A program made the translations under genes and the position numbers. The notes beneath the pieces were generated by a model. The model had not been told where the DNA came from. It worked only from the letters and a program-made list of their open reading frames with translations, and did no database searches. A stretch of DNA of 64,000 bases, from NCBI RefSeq assembly GCF_900113525.1, contig NZ_FOPP01000003.1, positions 124,001 to 188,000 on the forward strand, read 5' to 3'. Positions 42,793 to 53,023 of this stretch are shown here, in pieces (positions within the stretch are counted from its first letter, which is position 1; each line of letters begins with the position of its first letter). This DNA is from Pedobacter insulae. GTDB lineage: Bacteria > Bacteroidota > Bacteroidia > Sphingobacteriales > Sphingobacteriaceae.

Positions 42793-44703
42793 TTATTTTT
42801 TTTGCTTTAAAAATTCTATCATAGCATCTAATTGAGGCATCGCTTTTTCTCCTTCATTTCCCACTTTTTTGAATCTTATTTTACTGTCCTTGTCTAAAAG
42901 GAATGTTGTAGGAATAGTATTCACATCAAGTTTTGCACTTAACTTTTTATCTTCATTAAAATAGAAGGGAAAAGTGAAATTCTTATTTTGGTCTACCCAG
43001 GTAAAAGCGTCTTCGAAAGTATTGCCACTTGCCGTATTTAGGATTACGAACATCACATCTTTGTCGTCTTTATACTTATCGTAAATCACCTGTAAATACG
43101 GGAAGAAAGCAATACATGGTTTGCACCAAGTTGCCCATAAATCAATCAACACAATTTTACCTTTTAAATCCGCCGCAGTTAATGGCTTCCTATTCCTATC
43201 CACAATTTGAAAATCGGGAAATGGTTTATGAAGTAAGATCTTCTCAAGATCATTGAAATGAGTGGCTTTCCACTCTTTATCTAACATAGCTAACTTCAAT
43301 TTAACATCAGCTTTGCTGCCCCCAGAAGCTATCACACTTTCCTTTAACAACCTTTCAATATTTGCATCGAAAGGCGCTACTTTATAGGCCCTAGCTAACG
43401 TTTCTTCTGCCATCGCTTTATTTCCAATTTGTTTGTAAGTATCCGAGACTTTCAATAGCAGTTCTTTCGATTGCAATGTATTCCTTACTTCGTCCAGCCA
43501 TTTAAGCGCTTCGATTTTATCGCCAAGTTTATAACTCAAAATCCCTTGCATGGCTTTCAATTCGCTTTCCACTTGCTTAAGATTTTCCGCCTTTTTCTCG
43601 TCGAACCCAATTAAATAACCTGTTTCGGGGAAATAACGAATTACCGAGGTTGGATATTTATCTACGTTCTTTAAAATGTATGTATTCAGTTTCTTGGCAG
43701 AATCTAAAAGCATGTCATTTTCCTCAAAAAATTTCACGTAATTATGATAGGTTCTCCAGTGGTATGGACTAGTATCTCCTTTAATAGCACGGCTGTAGTA
43801 CGCTAAGGCTTTGGCCCTATCCCTTTTTGTAACGTAATGTCTAAAAAGATAATCATACGCATCGGAATAAGCGTTTTCATTTTCTTTGTTCACCTTCTTC
43901 AAAAGCGTTTGAAGACTATCCACTACCTGTGCTGCATTCTTATGTTGCAGCAGATAATTTAGGTTGTATTCAATAGAAATAGTAGCAGTTGGAAATTCTT
44001 TAGCTACTACTTTCCTAATGGAATCTACCTTTTGGTTCTCGCCAATTATTAAATAGCCCATAGTGGTAGAATTGATATTTCCACCAAACGTTGGATTACT
44101 CCTAAATTTCTTTTCAATTACAGCTAAGGCTTTATCACGAGCATCCCATTTTGCTTTCCCACTTTCAGTCTTCATCTTATAGTTCTGTATCCTTAATTGA
44201 GATTCATAATTATTTGGATAAAGTGAAAGCTCTTTCTTAAACCACTCTTGCTGCTGCTGCTCATAGGTAGCAGACTTTCTATTCTGTGCGGATAAACTGT
44301 ACCCTTTAGCTAAATAATTGCCCTCAATTAACTTTCCGTCTTTATAGACGAAAAACTCATAATGCGATGTATCAGTAGGTTGCTGTACAAAAATCTTATC
44401 AGCATCGGAAATGGTAAAAGACCCATACTTTGAATAAAACGGCAATTTGAAGGAAACATTCCACAAGCCTTTTACCTTTTGCATAGGCAACCTATTGGGC
44501 ATTTCATAAAAATTTGAATACGTAAAGTTAATAAACACCTTTTTAACCGTATCGGGAATTTTACTTCCTTTCTGATTAAAAGTTACGGTTAACAGTTCAC
44601 CAGCTTGTGGTTTTTCTGGTTCTACTTTTACCAGATCTTGTGCATGAGCTTTCACGAACAAGAACAAAGTAAACACTAAAACATATGTCTTTAACTTAGT
44701 CAT
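42793..44703 (-). CDS. TlpA-like thioredoxin-domain protein of the SusCD locus
   Basis: 636 aa. Signal peptide residues 1-21 (KAHAQ). A long N-terminal region with beta-rich start (PEKPQAGELLTVTFNQKG) and TPR-like helices (DYLFRHYVTKRDRAKALAYY) precedes a C-terminal TlpA/AhpC domain from about residue 490 with catalytic CxxC in LWATWCKPCIAFF (near residue 525) and cis-Pro loop NTIPTTFLLD. It is an exported thiol reductase or structural relative. It overlaps the susD-like gene by 8 bp (ATGACTAA), so is cotranslated. Role in redox handling of imported cargo is inferred. Confidence 0.88.
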   Translation of the reverse strand: MTKLKTYVLVFTLFLFVKAHAQDLVKVEPEKPQAGELLTVTFNQKGSKIPDTVKKVFINFTYSNFYEMPNRLPMQKVKGLWNVSFKLPFYSKYGSFTISDADKIFVQQPTDTSHYEFFVYKDGKLIEGNYLAKGYSLSAQNRKSATYEQQQQEWFKKELSLYPNNYESQLRIQNYKMKTESGKAKWDARDKALAVIEKKFRSNPTFGGNINSTTMGYLIIGENQKVDSIRKVVAKEFPTATISIEYNLNYLLQHKNAAQVVDSLQTLLKKVNKENENAYSDAYDYLFRHYVTKRDRAKALAYYSRAIKGDTSPYHWRTYHNYVKFFEENDMLLDSAKKLNTYILKNVDKYPTSVIRYFPETGYLIGFDEKKAENLKQVESELKAMQGILSYKLGDKIEALKWLDEVRNTLQSKELLLKVSDTYKQIGNKAMAEETLARAYKVAPFDANIERLLKESVIASGGSKADVKLKLAMLDKEWKATHFNDLEKILLHKPFPDFQIVDRNRKPLTAADLKGKIVLIDLWATWCKPCIAFFPYLQVIYDKYKDDKDVMFVILNTASGNTFEDAFTWVDQNKNFTFPFYFNEDKKLSAKLDVNTIPTTFLLDKDSKIRFKKVGNEGEKAMPQLDAMIEFLKQKK

Positions 44704-46078
44704 TTGGTTTTAAGTTAGGGTTAGTATTCAAAATTACTTCCGAAATTGGAATGAGCTGATCGGCAGCATTAAATCCGTTAGCTTTAGTTACTGACAGTAC
44801 TGGTACAGCACGATTAGTACGAACTAAGTCGTACCATCTGTGTCCCCATTCACCCAATAACTCTAAGTGTCTCTCTTTTTCAATAGCTAGCAATACCGCG
44901 GCCTTTGGCAAGTTAGCACTTAAATCCGGTATATCGGCTCTATCCCTAATCATGTTAAGGTCATTAATGGCTTGGACTAATTTAGCTGGATTATCTTGAT
45001 TTGCCCTCGCTTCTGCTCTAATTAAATACTGCTCTGCCAAACGTAAAACGGTATTATATTCTGTTACAGGTGTAGCAGTTCTAATTTTATACTTTGCGGG
45101 ATAGTAATAGGTAACTCCCCCAGTAGTATAAGTTTTTAACCAGTCCGTCTTACGTTTATCTCCTATTTCGAACTTCGCTACCGTAGCGTCATAAACTCTA
45201 TAAAATGAGCTACCTGTAGAGGTAGTAGGGATAATACTAAAGCCCTCCCACGTATTCACACCAGCGGTAGAGGTGTTTACGGTTTGTAGTTGCCAAATTG
45301 CTTCTTCACTGGTTTTTAGAAATACCGAATTTAAATCTGTAGGAATTTTATATCTCGTATCGCCAATAACTGCAGTAGCAGTTGCTTCCGCTAAAGCCCA
45401 TTTTTGATTATACAAATATACCCTTGCCAATAAAGCTTGTGCGGCTTTTTTATTAGGTCTTACACGTTCAGGTCCTTGATAGGCGTCACTTAGACCAGCA
45501 ACTGCATCTGTTAAGTCTTGGGTAATAAAATCGTAAATCTCCTGCTTGGTAGATTGACCTAAGAGGTTATTCTTAAATACTTCGGTATCTTTTACCAATG
45601 GGACCTTATTAAAGGTATTTACCAGATAAAAGTAGCAGAATGCCCTAATGAACTTTGCCTCCCCAGTTAGTTGCGCCTTAACTTGTGTACTTAATGTAGA
45701 GCCAGCTACACCCTCTATCACGTTGTTACATTGGTTAATGTACACGTATGGCTGACTCCACAATCGATCTAGGTAGTCAGTGCTTGGTAGCAGTGCATTT
45801 TGCTTATAGGCATCATAGGAAGTTAATGAATAATAATAGTCGTCGGCGGCGATAGACATTAGCGTGGATAATAGACTACTGGCAAATTGACCATTGAATC
45901 CATTCATGCTTGTATAAATCCCTAACACGGTTGAGGTAGCAATCTTATCATCTTGAAAAGCTGCTTCAGCAGCAGTTTGGTTTTTGGGAGGATCAGCTTC
46001 CAAAAATTTTTCGCACGATAAATTGGTTAAACTAAGTGCGGCAATATATAGAGTAATAAATTTAGCTTTCATTGTCAT
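44696..46078 (-). CDS. SusD/RagB family outer membrane lipoprotein
   Basis: 460 aa. Lipobox LTNLSC gives Cys22, followed by EKFLEADPPKNQ. SusD-like N-terminal region and helical TPR-rich core are visible (EAKFIRAFCYFYLVNTF, ARVYLYNQKWALAEATAT), with the C-terminal ERHLELLGEWGHRWYDLVR block typical of RagB/SusD. These proteins form the surface lid of a SusC transporter. It follows susC by 27 bp and overlaps the TlpA gene. No glycosidase is in this transcription unit, so the cargo may be a peptide, glycopeptide or other small organic ligand rather than a polysaccharide. Confidence 0.92.
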   Translation of the reverse strand: MTMKAKFITLYIAALSLTNLSCEKFLEADPPKNQTAAEAAFQDDKIATSTVLGIYTSMNGFNGQFASSLLSTLMSIAADDYYYSLTSYDAYKQNALLPSTDYLDRLWSQPYVYINQCNNVIEGVAGSTLSTQVKAQLTGEAKFIRAFCYFYLVNTFNKVPLVKDTEVFKNNLLGQSTKQEIYDFITQDLTDAVAGLSDAYQGPERVRPNKKAAQALLARVYLYNQKWALAEATATAVIGDTRYKIPTDLNSVFLKTSEEAIWQLQTVNTSTAGVNTWEGFSIIPTTSTGSSFYRVYDATVAKFEIGDKRKTDWLKTYTTGGVTYYYPAKYKIRTATPVTEYNTVLRLAEQYLIRAEARANQDNPAKLVQAINDLNMIRDRADIPDLSANLPKAAVLLAIEKERHLELLGEWGHRWYDLVRTNRAVPVLSVTKANGFNAADQLIPISEVILNTNPNLKPND

Positions 46079-46105
46079 ATTTTTTTGTTGATAGATTGGT
46101 TGTGT

Positions 46106-49100
46106 TTAAAAGGTTGCCTGTAAGCCAAAAGTAAATGTCCTCATTGTGGGTGTACTAGATGTCTTTACCGACCCATAAGGATTAACTCCAGAAACAAATG
46201 TTCTATCAAAGCCTTGAATTTCTGGATCTAAACCTCTAAACGATGTCCAAGTGAACAAATTCTGTGCATTAAAGTTTATACTGGCCCTTTTGATACTAAT
46301 TTTTTCAGTCCATTTAGAAATGTCGTAAGACAATGAAACATTCTTTAACCTAATAAAAGAGGCGTCTTCCCAGGCAGCTGTAGAATATCTGTAATTGCTA
46401 ACATATCTTGCATAGGCTAATGACGATGTTAATGTAGATGCTCGTGGGATATCTGTAATATCACCAGGTTTTTTCCAACGATTTAAAACAGAAACATCAA
46501 AATTTGTAAGCCCACCTAGATTACCTGCTAATGGTCCATAGGCTAAACCAGGACCTTCTTGCTTAACAAATTGAAACAAGAAATTAAATGATAATCCTTT
46601 ATAAGAGAAATTGTTGTTTATCCCTCCATAAAGTTCAGGCATTATATTACCGAGTGTAACATAATCAGCTGTAGTTAAAGCATTGTCTCCATTTTTATCT
46701 AAAAATTGTGCAACACCCGTTGCTGGGTCAACTCCGGTAAACTGAAACCCTCTTGCTATCCTAGTAGATTCTCCTATAATATATTTATTAGCATCTACCG
46801 ATTGAGCTAAATTTGGGTACTCGAGCAATTTGTTTGTAGGAATAGACAAGTTAATACTAGAAGTCCACTTAAAATCCTTCTGATTGATATTAGTTGAAGT
46901 CACATCAAATTCCCATCCCGAATTTTGAATTAATGCTGGCATGTTTCCAGTATAAGAAGAGTAGCCTGTTTGCGGCGACAAAGTGATATCTACGAGCTGG
47001 TTTCCCGAGCGATTATTATAATAGGTGGTATTTAAGAATAATTTATCTTTTAGAAAGCCCAATTCCAACCCGATTTCTCGTTTTGTATTCTCCTCCCAAC
47101 CATAAAATGGATTAAATACTCTAGCGGGGGTAAGCCCTACAATAGTTTGATAAGGAAAACTACTTGAATTCCAAGTGTCTAAATAACTATAATTACCTAT
47201 CTGATCACTTCCGGTTAAACCGATACTTGCCCTTAACTTACCAAAACTGAGTATTTTATGATCTTTCAGGAAGTCTTCGTTTGAGAAAATCCAACCAGCA
47301 CCTATTGCTCCAAAATTACCATATTTGTTTTCCGGCCCAAATCTAGAAGAACCATCCCTACGCGCTGAAAGATTTAACAGATACTTATTGTCAAAAGCAT
47401 AGTTTATTCTGCCAAAAAACGATTGGTATCTATAATCTGCAAAGCTGAAGCTGTTTACTCTCAAGGTTCCTGCGGCGGCCATATTCTCCAGTTGCGAATC
47501 ACTTGCGTAGTTCGTTCCGAACAAATAATGCCCTTCATTTTCACTCCTTTGCCATGTTCCTCCCAACAGTACTTTTACATCATGTCTTCCAAAAGACTTA
47601 TTATAATTCAATTGCGGCTCTACAATGAAAGAGTTGTAATCTGAAAAGCCGTAAGCTGCTTGCGGGCCCGTAGCTAAAGCTGGATTAAATCCTGTGGAAG
47701 GTAGCATCTGTAACTGATCCATCTTTTTTAAATTATAACCAAAGCTAACTTTTGCTTCCAACTCTGGGATTATCTGGTAAGAAGCTGTGGTATTTGCTAA
47801 AAGTGATTTTGATTTAGAAATTGAAGTCCTTTCCATGTAGGCATACGGGTTTTGCAATGAAGTACCAAACCAATAATAGCTACCATCTGGATTATGCAAA
47901 TAATAGTTTGGTGCCAAATTATAATACTGCGCTAAATCTGTAGGGACAGTATTATTTTTATCCAATGCGTAATTGACGCTGGCGTTTAATTTAAACTTAC
48001 TATTTTTAGACTGGCTAGTGATATTGAACAATCCATTTACCCTATTGTAAGCCTTGTTACCAGGTAAAGGTTCTCCTTGATTAGTGTAATTACCACTAAA
48101 AAGATATTTAATTTGATCTGTACCTCCGGCTACTGATAATTGGTAATTACCAAAAGGTGCAGAGTGACCAAATAATTTATCTTGCCAATCTGTGTAATCT
48201 GTTGATTTCCAAGTCAGTAAATCCGGCGCATTAGTTAAAGTAGGTGTATTGTTATCATTTGCAAATGCTTCAGTTCTTAATGCTAAAAACTGTTGTGTAT
48301 TTAACATCTCTAATGTTTTTACCGCCGTTGAAACACCTAAACTAGTACCAAAATCGACCTTTAAACTTCCAGATTGTCCTTTTTTAGTAGTGATTAAGAT
48401 CACACCGTTTGCTCCGCGCGAACCATAAATTGCTGTAGCGTCTGCATCTTTTAAAATATCCACTCGCTCGATATCTTTTGGATTAATTAAAGCCAAGGCG
48501 CTTTGACGCCCGTTAGCAGCAATAAATTGGTTCATGTTGTCATCGGCAAAAGGAACTCCATCAATAATATAAAGAGGATTATTACCATTGGTTAACGAAT
48601 TAGCTCCACGTAGCTGTACATTATATCCCCCACCTGGTAAACCGCTATTAGAAGAAATCATTAAACCAGTAGAACGCCCCTGTAAAGCCGCCAACGGGTC
48701 TATTACAGGTTGATTTTCTAAATCTTTCGAAGTTATACTTGAAATTGAACCTACATTATTTCTATTCGTAGAGGTACCGTAACCCACTATCACTATTTCA
48801 TCAAGATTACTTAAATCTGGTTCTAAACGTAAATTCACATTTGCCCCATCTAGCTTAATTTCTTTTGTTTTATAGCCGATGTAATTTACAATTAATATAT
48901 CTCCTACAGCTACACCTGCAAGGGTGGCTTTTCCTTCATCATTAGTACCAAATACATTAGGTTTGTTTTTTATTCTTAGTGTTACTCCAGGCATTGGCTT
49001 ACTATTTTCATCCAATATGGTAACGATAATATTTTCCTGTGGCACATTGTTGATGTCACCGTCCTTTCGCTTAACGACAATTGTATTTTCGAATGTTTGA

Positions 49101-49354
49101 TATTTCAGATTGCCATTCTTAAAAAGCTGTTTTAGTACTACATCTATGCTTTCTTCTGTTACATTAATGGTATAAAGAGCACCATTATCAATCTCATTTG
49201 GGTCATAGACAAATCTATATTTAGAATGTCCTTCAATTTCTCTAACCACTTGCTGAAATTTTACATTCGTGACGTTGAGTGTTAGATTTTGAGCCGCTGC
49301 TGCCTGACCAAAGTTGGCAAGCAAACAAAGCAATAAGTAGATTTTTATTCTCAT
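46106..49354 (-). CDS. SusC/RagA TonB-dependent receptor with STN domain
   Basis: 1082 aa. Signal peptide ends near AAAQ (residue 21). STN signalling domain at about 22-95 (TLNVTNVKFQQVVREIEGHS ... NTIVVKRKDG), carboxypeptidase-D-like beta-sandwich about 105-185 (VTLRIKNKPNVFGTNDEG), plug with IVIVGYGTSTNRNNVGSISS and LYIIDGVPFADD, then the 22-strand barrel ending in a C-terminal TFGLQATF. The STN domain lets ligand binding pass to the adjacent FecR anti-sigma. It imports cargo across the outer membrane with TonB energy. Confidence 0.95.
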   Translation of the reverse strand: MRIKIYLLLCLLANFGQAAAAQNLTLNVTNVKFQQVVREIEGHSKYRFVYDPNEIDNGALYTINVTEESIDVVLKQLFKNGNLKYQTFENTIVVKRKDGDINNVPQENIIVTILDENSKPMPGVTLRIKNKPNVFGTNDEGKATLAGVAVGDILIVNYIGYKTKEIKLDGANVNLRLEPDLSNLDEIVIVGYGTSTNRNNVGSISSITSKDLENQPVIDPLAALQGRSTGLMISSNSGLPGGGYNVQLRGANSLTNGNNPLYIIDGVPFADDNMNQFIAANGRQSALALINPKDIERVDILKDADATAIYGSRGANGVILITTKKGQSGSLKVDFGTSLGVSTAVKTLEMLNTQQFLALRTEAFANDNNTPTLTNAPDLLTWKSTDYTDWQDKLFGHSAPFGNYQLSVAGGTDQIKYLFSGNYTNQGEPLPGNKAYNRVNGLFNITSQSKNSKFKLNASVNYALDKNNTVPTDLAQYYNLAPNYYLHNPDGSYYWFGTSLQNPYAYMERTSISKSKSLLANTTASYQIIPELEAKVSFGYNLKKMDQLQMLPSTGFNPALATGPQAAYGFSDYNSFIVEPQLNYNKSFGRHDVKVLLGGTWQRSENEGHYLFGTNYASDSQLENMAAAGTLRVNSFSFADYRYQSFFGRINYAFDNKYLLNLSARRDGSSRFGPENKYGNFGAIGAGWIFSNEDFLKDHKILSFGKLRASIGLTGSDQIGNYSYLDTWNSSSFPYQTIVGLTPARVFNPFYGWEENTKREIGLELGFLKDKLFLNTTYYNNRSGNQLVDITLSPQTGYSSYTGNMPALIQNSGWEFDVTSTNINQKDFKWTSSINLSIPTNKLLEYPNLAQSVDANKYIIGESTRIARGFQFTGVDPATGVAQFLDKNGDNALTTADYVTLGNIMPELYGGINNNFSYKGLSFNFLFQFVKQEGPGLAYGPLAGNLGGLTNFDVSVLNRWKKPGDITDIPRASTLTSSLAYARYVSNYRYSTAAWEDASFIRLKNVSLSYDISKWTEKISIKRASINFNAQNLFTWTSFRGLDPEIQGFDRTFVSGVNPYGSVKTSSTPTMRTFTFGLQATF

Positions 49355-49421
49355 CAGTATAGTTTGTTTTTTTAATGGGTTTTGTGGTTATTTACATAGA
49401 ATTTGGTTGCGTAGAGGTTGT

Positions 49422-50483
49422 TTAAGGTTCCAATATTAAATTCGATCCCTCCTTTCTATATTTAATTCCAGAAAATTCTAAAATTGCCAGCACCTCATTA
49501 AAGGGCTGTTTCCTGGCTATTTTCCCTGTTAACGTTTTATTTCTATATTTCTGATGAATTTCAAAGTTGAAATTATACCATCTCGAAAGGTCTTTGAGAA
49601 TTTCTGGCAAGGGGGTATTAGCATACTCGAAATAACCAGATTTCCAGGCATACTGTGTAGTAGGATTTTGCATTTCACTAATAGAAGAGAGCCCTGTCAA
49701 ATCATCTCCTTGATAAAGTTGATTAGGCCTTATGACAGATTGCTCATTCTTCTTTGATACACTGATTGAACCCTCTACCAAGAATGCTTTAAGATCTTTA
49801 CTTTCGTTATCATACCTTACATTAAATTCGGTACCGAGCGCTTCTATCTTTGTTTTGGCAGCAAACACCCTAAATGGTTTAAACTTATTTTTTGCAACTT
49901 TAAAATATGCTTCTCCCTTTTGAAGGTTTAAATCGCGATAGGCTTTGTTAAAACTTGCAGGAATAACTATTTCGCTATTCGCATTTAACCAAATTTCGCT
50001 GCCATCTGGTAAAACAGCATGATATTCTTCGCCAACTTGAGTACTAATTTTTATTTCTTGATCACCTCTTAATTCCGACATTATTTTTTTGATGTCTGAA
50101 TTACCATAAACAATAGAGCGATGTGAAGAAGCATAGACTTCTGCCTTAACTTTACCGGTTACGAAATTTGTCTGTATCTCTTTTTGAGAACTATTAATTT
50201 GATTACTTGCCTTATAAATAATAAATGAAATACTCGCCAGGATTAAAATTGCTGCCGCTACTTTAATAAAAGAAAACTTAACATTGGTGTTTTGTCCTAT
50301 TTTACGACTAATGCCCTTCCAAATTTCTTCATTTGCAGCACCTAATTTTTTTATATCTGGAAGTTGAGATTGCTTCTTCGAAGCATATTCATTATACCAT
50401 AGCTCAATGTAGATTTTCTCTTCCGCACTACATCGATTTTCGGCATATTTCTTTAGTAATTCACTAGAAATTTTTATAGACAT
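49422..50483 (-). CDS. FecR family anti-sigma factor
   Basis: 353 aa from ATG 50483 (MSIKISSELLKKYAENRCSA); a 7-codon longer start is possible. The N-terminal cytoplasmic region has the short sigma-binding helix, then a transmembrane helix FIKVAAAILILASISFIIYK, then the periplasmic FecR domain (GEEYHAVLPDGSEIWLNANS, NLQKGEAYFKVAKNKFKPFR) and a C-terminal DUF4974 (STN-like) domain (YANTPLPEILKDLSRWYNFN). It receives a signal from the SusC-like receptor and frees the cognate sigma. It lies 32 bp after the sigma gene and 67 bp before susC. Confidence 0.93.
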   Translation of the reverse strand: MSIKISSELLKKYAENRCSAEEKIYIELWYNEYASKKQSQLPDIKKLGAANEEIWKGISRKIGQNTNVKFSFIKVAAAILILASISFIIYKASNQINSSQKEIQTNFVTGKVKAEVYASSHRSIVYGNSDIKKIMSELRGDQEIKISTQVGEEYHAVLPDGSEIWLNANSEIVIPASFNKAYRDLNLQKGEAYFKVAKNKFKPFRVFAAKTKIEALGTEFNVRYDNESKDLKAFLVEGSISVSKKNEQSVIRPNQLYQGDDLTGLSSISEMQNPTTQYAWKSGYFEYANTPLPEILKDLSRWYNFNFEIHQKYRNKTLTGKIARKQPFNEVLAILEFSGIKYRKEGSNLILEP

Positions 50484-50515
50484 ATTATTGTTGGGTAAAA
50501 ACAATAATAAGACAG

Positions 50516-51049
50516 TTATAAAAAGAAAAGGTAGTACTTGATATGAATAAATTTTTGTCTTAGTAGATGTAATGCCCTACTAATCTGTTTTTTAACTGTA
50601 TTCTCGGCAATATCTAGTTCCTCGGCAATTTCTCTATATGATTTATTTTCTAACCGACTCTTTTTAAAAATAGCTGCCATTTTCGGAGGAAGATTATCAA
50701 TCTCGCTATTTATTTGAAATGCTAATTCTTTTTCGATAAGAAATATATCTGGAGCATTTGAAAAATTAACATCCCTGAGTTCTTCTGCCTTTTCGTAGGA
50801 GATAACAACCTTTTTATGGGCAAGGTAATTTATGGCTCTATTTCTTACAGAAGAATATAAATAAGAAGTAAATGAAGTATGAATGCTAATCGCATCAAAA
50901 TTGTTCCACAAACTGGCAAAGACCTCTTGAACTACATCTTTTGCATCGTCCTCATCATCCAGCATTTTCAGCAAATGCAGATAGAGCTTAAGCCAGTGCG
51001 TATCATAAATTTCTGTGAATAACTTTTTTTTAAGCGCTTCTTTATTCAT
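50516..51049 (-). CDS. ECF-type RNA polymerase sigma-70 factor
   Basis: 177 aa, with region 2 (FTEIYDTHWLKLYLHLLKML, DDEDDAKDVVQEVFASLWNN, FTSYLYSSVRNRAINYL) and region 4 (IDNLPPKMAAIFKKSRLENK, SYREIAEELDIAENTVKKQI) joined by a short linker. No region 3 is present. It directs transcription of the downstream FecR/SusCD operon, in the surface-signalling way typical of Bacteroidota ECF sigma factors. No promoter motif for it is evident from sequence alone. The gene divergently faces mazG over 190 bp. Confidence 0.93.
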   Translation of the reverse strand: MNKEALKKKLFTEIYDTHWLKLYLHLLKMLDDEDDAKDVVQEVFASLWNNFDAISIHTSFTSYLYSSVRNRAINYLAHKKVVISYEKAEELRDVNFSNAPDIFLIEKELAFQINSEIDNLPPKMAAIFKKSRLENKSYREIAEELDIAENTVKKQISRALHLLRQKFIHIKYYLFFL

Positions 51050-51239
51050 CTATAAATCTACTATTTTAATAGAACAACTAAAAAAGAGGGTACGATAATA
51101 AACAATATCCCATTAATAGTAACTTTACAACGATAATTAAATTGTAGTATGCAGTTAAAATTACCTTTTGTAAAAGTAGATGTTCTAAATCTACAAAAAA
51201 GAAGAAACTATAGAATTACTAAAAAAATAAAACTTGAGG

Positions 51240-52049
51240 ATGTCCAATAATACTCCACCACCACCAACATCAGCTCCCGATACCGCATTTTTAAGATTGT
51301 TAACGGTACTAGACACACTGCGTACACAATGCCCTTGGGATAAAAAGCAAACAATGGAAACATTGCGACACCTTACGATTGAAGAAACCTATGAACTTTC
51401 GGATGCAATTTTGGAAGGCGACATGAATGAGATTAAAAAAGAACTTGGCGACATCATGATGCATTTGGTTTTTTATGCTCGTATTGGAAGTGAAACGAAT
51501 GATTTTAATGTGACCGATGTTTTGAACGGTGTATGCGATAAGTTAATTAGTCGACACCCTCATATTTATGGTGATGTGGTAGTAAGCAATGAAGAGGATG
51601 TGAAAAGAAATTGGGAGCAACTAAAACTAAAGGAAGGAAACAAATCAGTATTAGGTGGAGTTCCCACATCGCTGCCAGCACTAGTAAAAGCAAGTCGAAT
51701 TCAAGAGAAGGCTCGGGGAGTAGGTTTTGATTGGGATCAAAAAGAACAGGTTTGGGCAAAAGTTGAAGAAGAACTACAAGAGTTCAAAAACGAATTTAAC
51801 GTTGCCAACAAGGAAAATATTGACCAGGAAAAGGCGGAAGGAGAATTTGGGGATTTACTTTTTTCGTTAATCAACTATGCGAGATTCATTGATATTAACC
51901 CCGAAAACGCATTAGAAAAAACAAATAAAAAATTTATTAAGCGTTTTCAATTTCTTGAAAATAAAGCCAAAGAAAATGGCAAAGCTTTGCAAGATATGAC
52001 CTTGGCAGAGATGGATGTTTATTGGAACCAAGCAAAGAAATTAAAATAA
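51240..52049 (+). CDS. mazG: Nucleoside triphosphate pyrophosphohydrolase MazG
   Basis: 269 aa from ATG 51240; a TTG two codons earlier is less likely. Two MazG domains in tandem are expected in this length. The first is clear: TQCPWDKKQTMETLRHL, EEAYEL-like EETYELSDAIL, KKELGDIMMHLVF. The second is seen at WAKVEEELQEFKNEF and EFGDLLFSLINYARF. It hydrolyses NTPs and dNTPs to monophosphates, clearing damaged nucleotides. It is followed by the S1/P1-like gene 17 bp downstream. Confidence 0.93.
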   Translation: MSNNTPPPPTSAPDTAFLRLLTVLDTLRTQCPWDKKQTMETLRHLTIEETYELSDAILEGDMNEIKKELGDIMMHLVFYARIGSETNDFNVTDVLNGVCDKLISRHPHIYGDVVVSNEEDVKRNWEQLKLKEGNKSVLGGVPTSLPALVKASRIQEKARGVGFDWDQKEQVWAKVEEELQEFKNEFNVANKENIDQEKAEGEFGDLLFSLINYARFIDINPENALEKTNKKFIKRFQFLENKAKENGKALQDMTLAEMDVYWNQAKKLK

Positions 52050-52066
52050 TTTAATTACCTTCAATT

Positions 52067-53023
52067 ATGAAACGATTAACAATTATACTTTTGTTAATCA
52101 TCCCCCTACTACTTTCTACCTCCTGGGGCTTTTTTGCCCATAAACGGATTAATCAATTGGCAATATTTACGTTGCCTATGGAAATGCTTTGCTTTTATAA
52201 AGCGGGAAGCAACTATATCATCGAACATGCCGTAGATCCTGATAAGCGAAGATATATCGATACACTTGAAGCACCTCGACACTATCTGGATGTGGAAAAC
52301 TATGAAAAGCACATTGATAGCATTCCAGAAAAGTGGTCTACCGCACTACATAAATACGGCCAGAAAAAATTAAATTCAAGTGGTATAGTTCCATGGCAAA
52401 TCGAGCGAACGTATTATAGTTTGGTCAAAGCGTTTAAGAATAGGGATTCTATAAAGATATTAAAACATTCTGCAGACTTAGGTCACTATATAGGCGATGC
52501 CCATGTTCCATTACATACCACACATAATCACAATGGTCAATTAACTAATCAGGCTGGAATTCATGCTTTCTGGGAAAGTAGGATCCCAGAACTTTTTGCA
52601 GGAAACTATAATCTGATTATTGGTAAGGCTGTTTATCTTGAAAGCCCATTAAAGGCAGCTTGGGTTATAGTGAAAAAATCTCATGCATCCGTTGATACCG
52701 TACTCCAATTTGAGGCAGAATTGAACCGTTCCTTTCCTGCCGACCAAAAGTATAGCTTTTCCAAACGAGGCAACACAATCTTAAAGCAGTATTCTGCAGC
52801 ATACTCAAAGGCGTATCAAGACAAAATGAGGGGAATGGTTGAAAAGAGAATGCGCAGCGCAATCTTAGCAACAGGTTCATTTTGGTATTCGGCTTGGATT
52901 GATGCTGGACAACCTCAGTTAAGAAACCTCGTTAAAATTGCATTAACCCCAGAAGAAAAGAAACAAATCGCCCTAGAAGAAAAAAAGTATTCACAAGGGA
53001 AAATTATAGGCAGGGAAAATTAA
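52067..53023 (+). CDS. Zinc-dependent phospholipase C / S1-P1 nuclease-like protein
   Basis: 318 aa. A signal peptide (about 1-19) would leave Trp20 as the mature N-terminus (WGFFAHKRIN), as in bacterial PLC and S1/P1 enzymes where the N-terminal Trp and a nearby His bind zinc. The later motif SADLGHYIGDAHVPLHTTHN holds the remaining zinc ligands, with IHAFWESRIP after it. It hydrolyses a phosphate ester outside the cytoplasm; nuclease or phospholipase activity cannot be told apart here. Converges with the DedA gene over 4 bp. Confidence 0.83.
   Translation: MKRLTIILLLIIPLLLSTSWGFFAHKRINQLAIFTLPMEMLCFYKAGSNYIIEHAVDPDKRRYIDTLEAPRHYLDVENYEKHIDSIPEKWSTALHKYGQKKLNSSGIVPWQIERTYYSLVKAFKNRDSIKILKHSADLGHYIGDAHVPLHTTHNHNGQLTNQAGIHAFWESRIPELFAGNYNLIIGKAVYLESPLKAAWVIVKKSHASVDTVLQFEAELNRSFPADQKYSFSKRGNTILKQYSAAYSKAYQDKMRGMVEKRMRSAILATGSFWYSAWIDAGQPQLRNLVKIALTPEEKKQIALEEKKYSQGKIIGREN

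Noticed and set aside
42793..51049. SusCD locus as a polysaccharide utilisation locus linked to the GH29 gene
   Set aside because: GH29 lies about 10 kb away on the other strand, separated by housekeeping genes; no hydrolase is in the SusCD unit.
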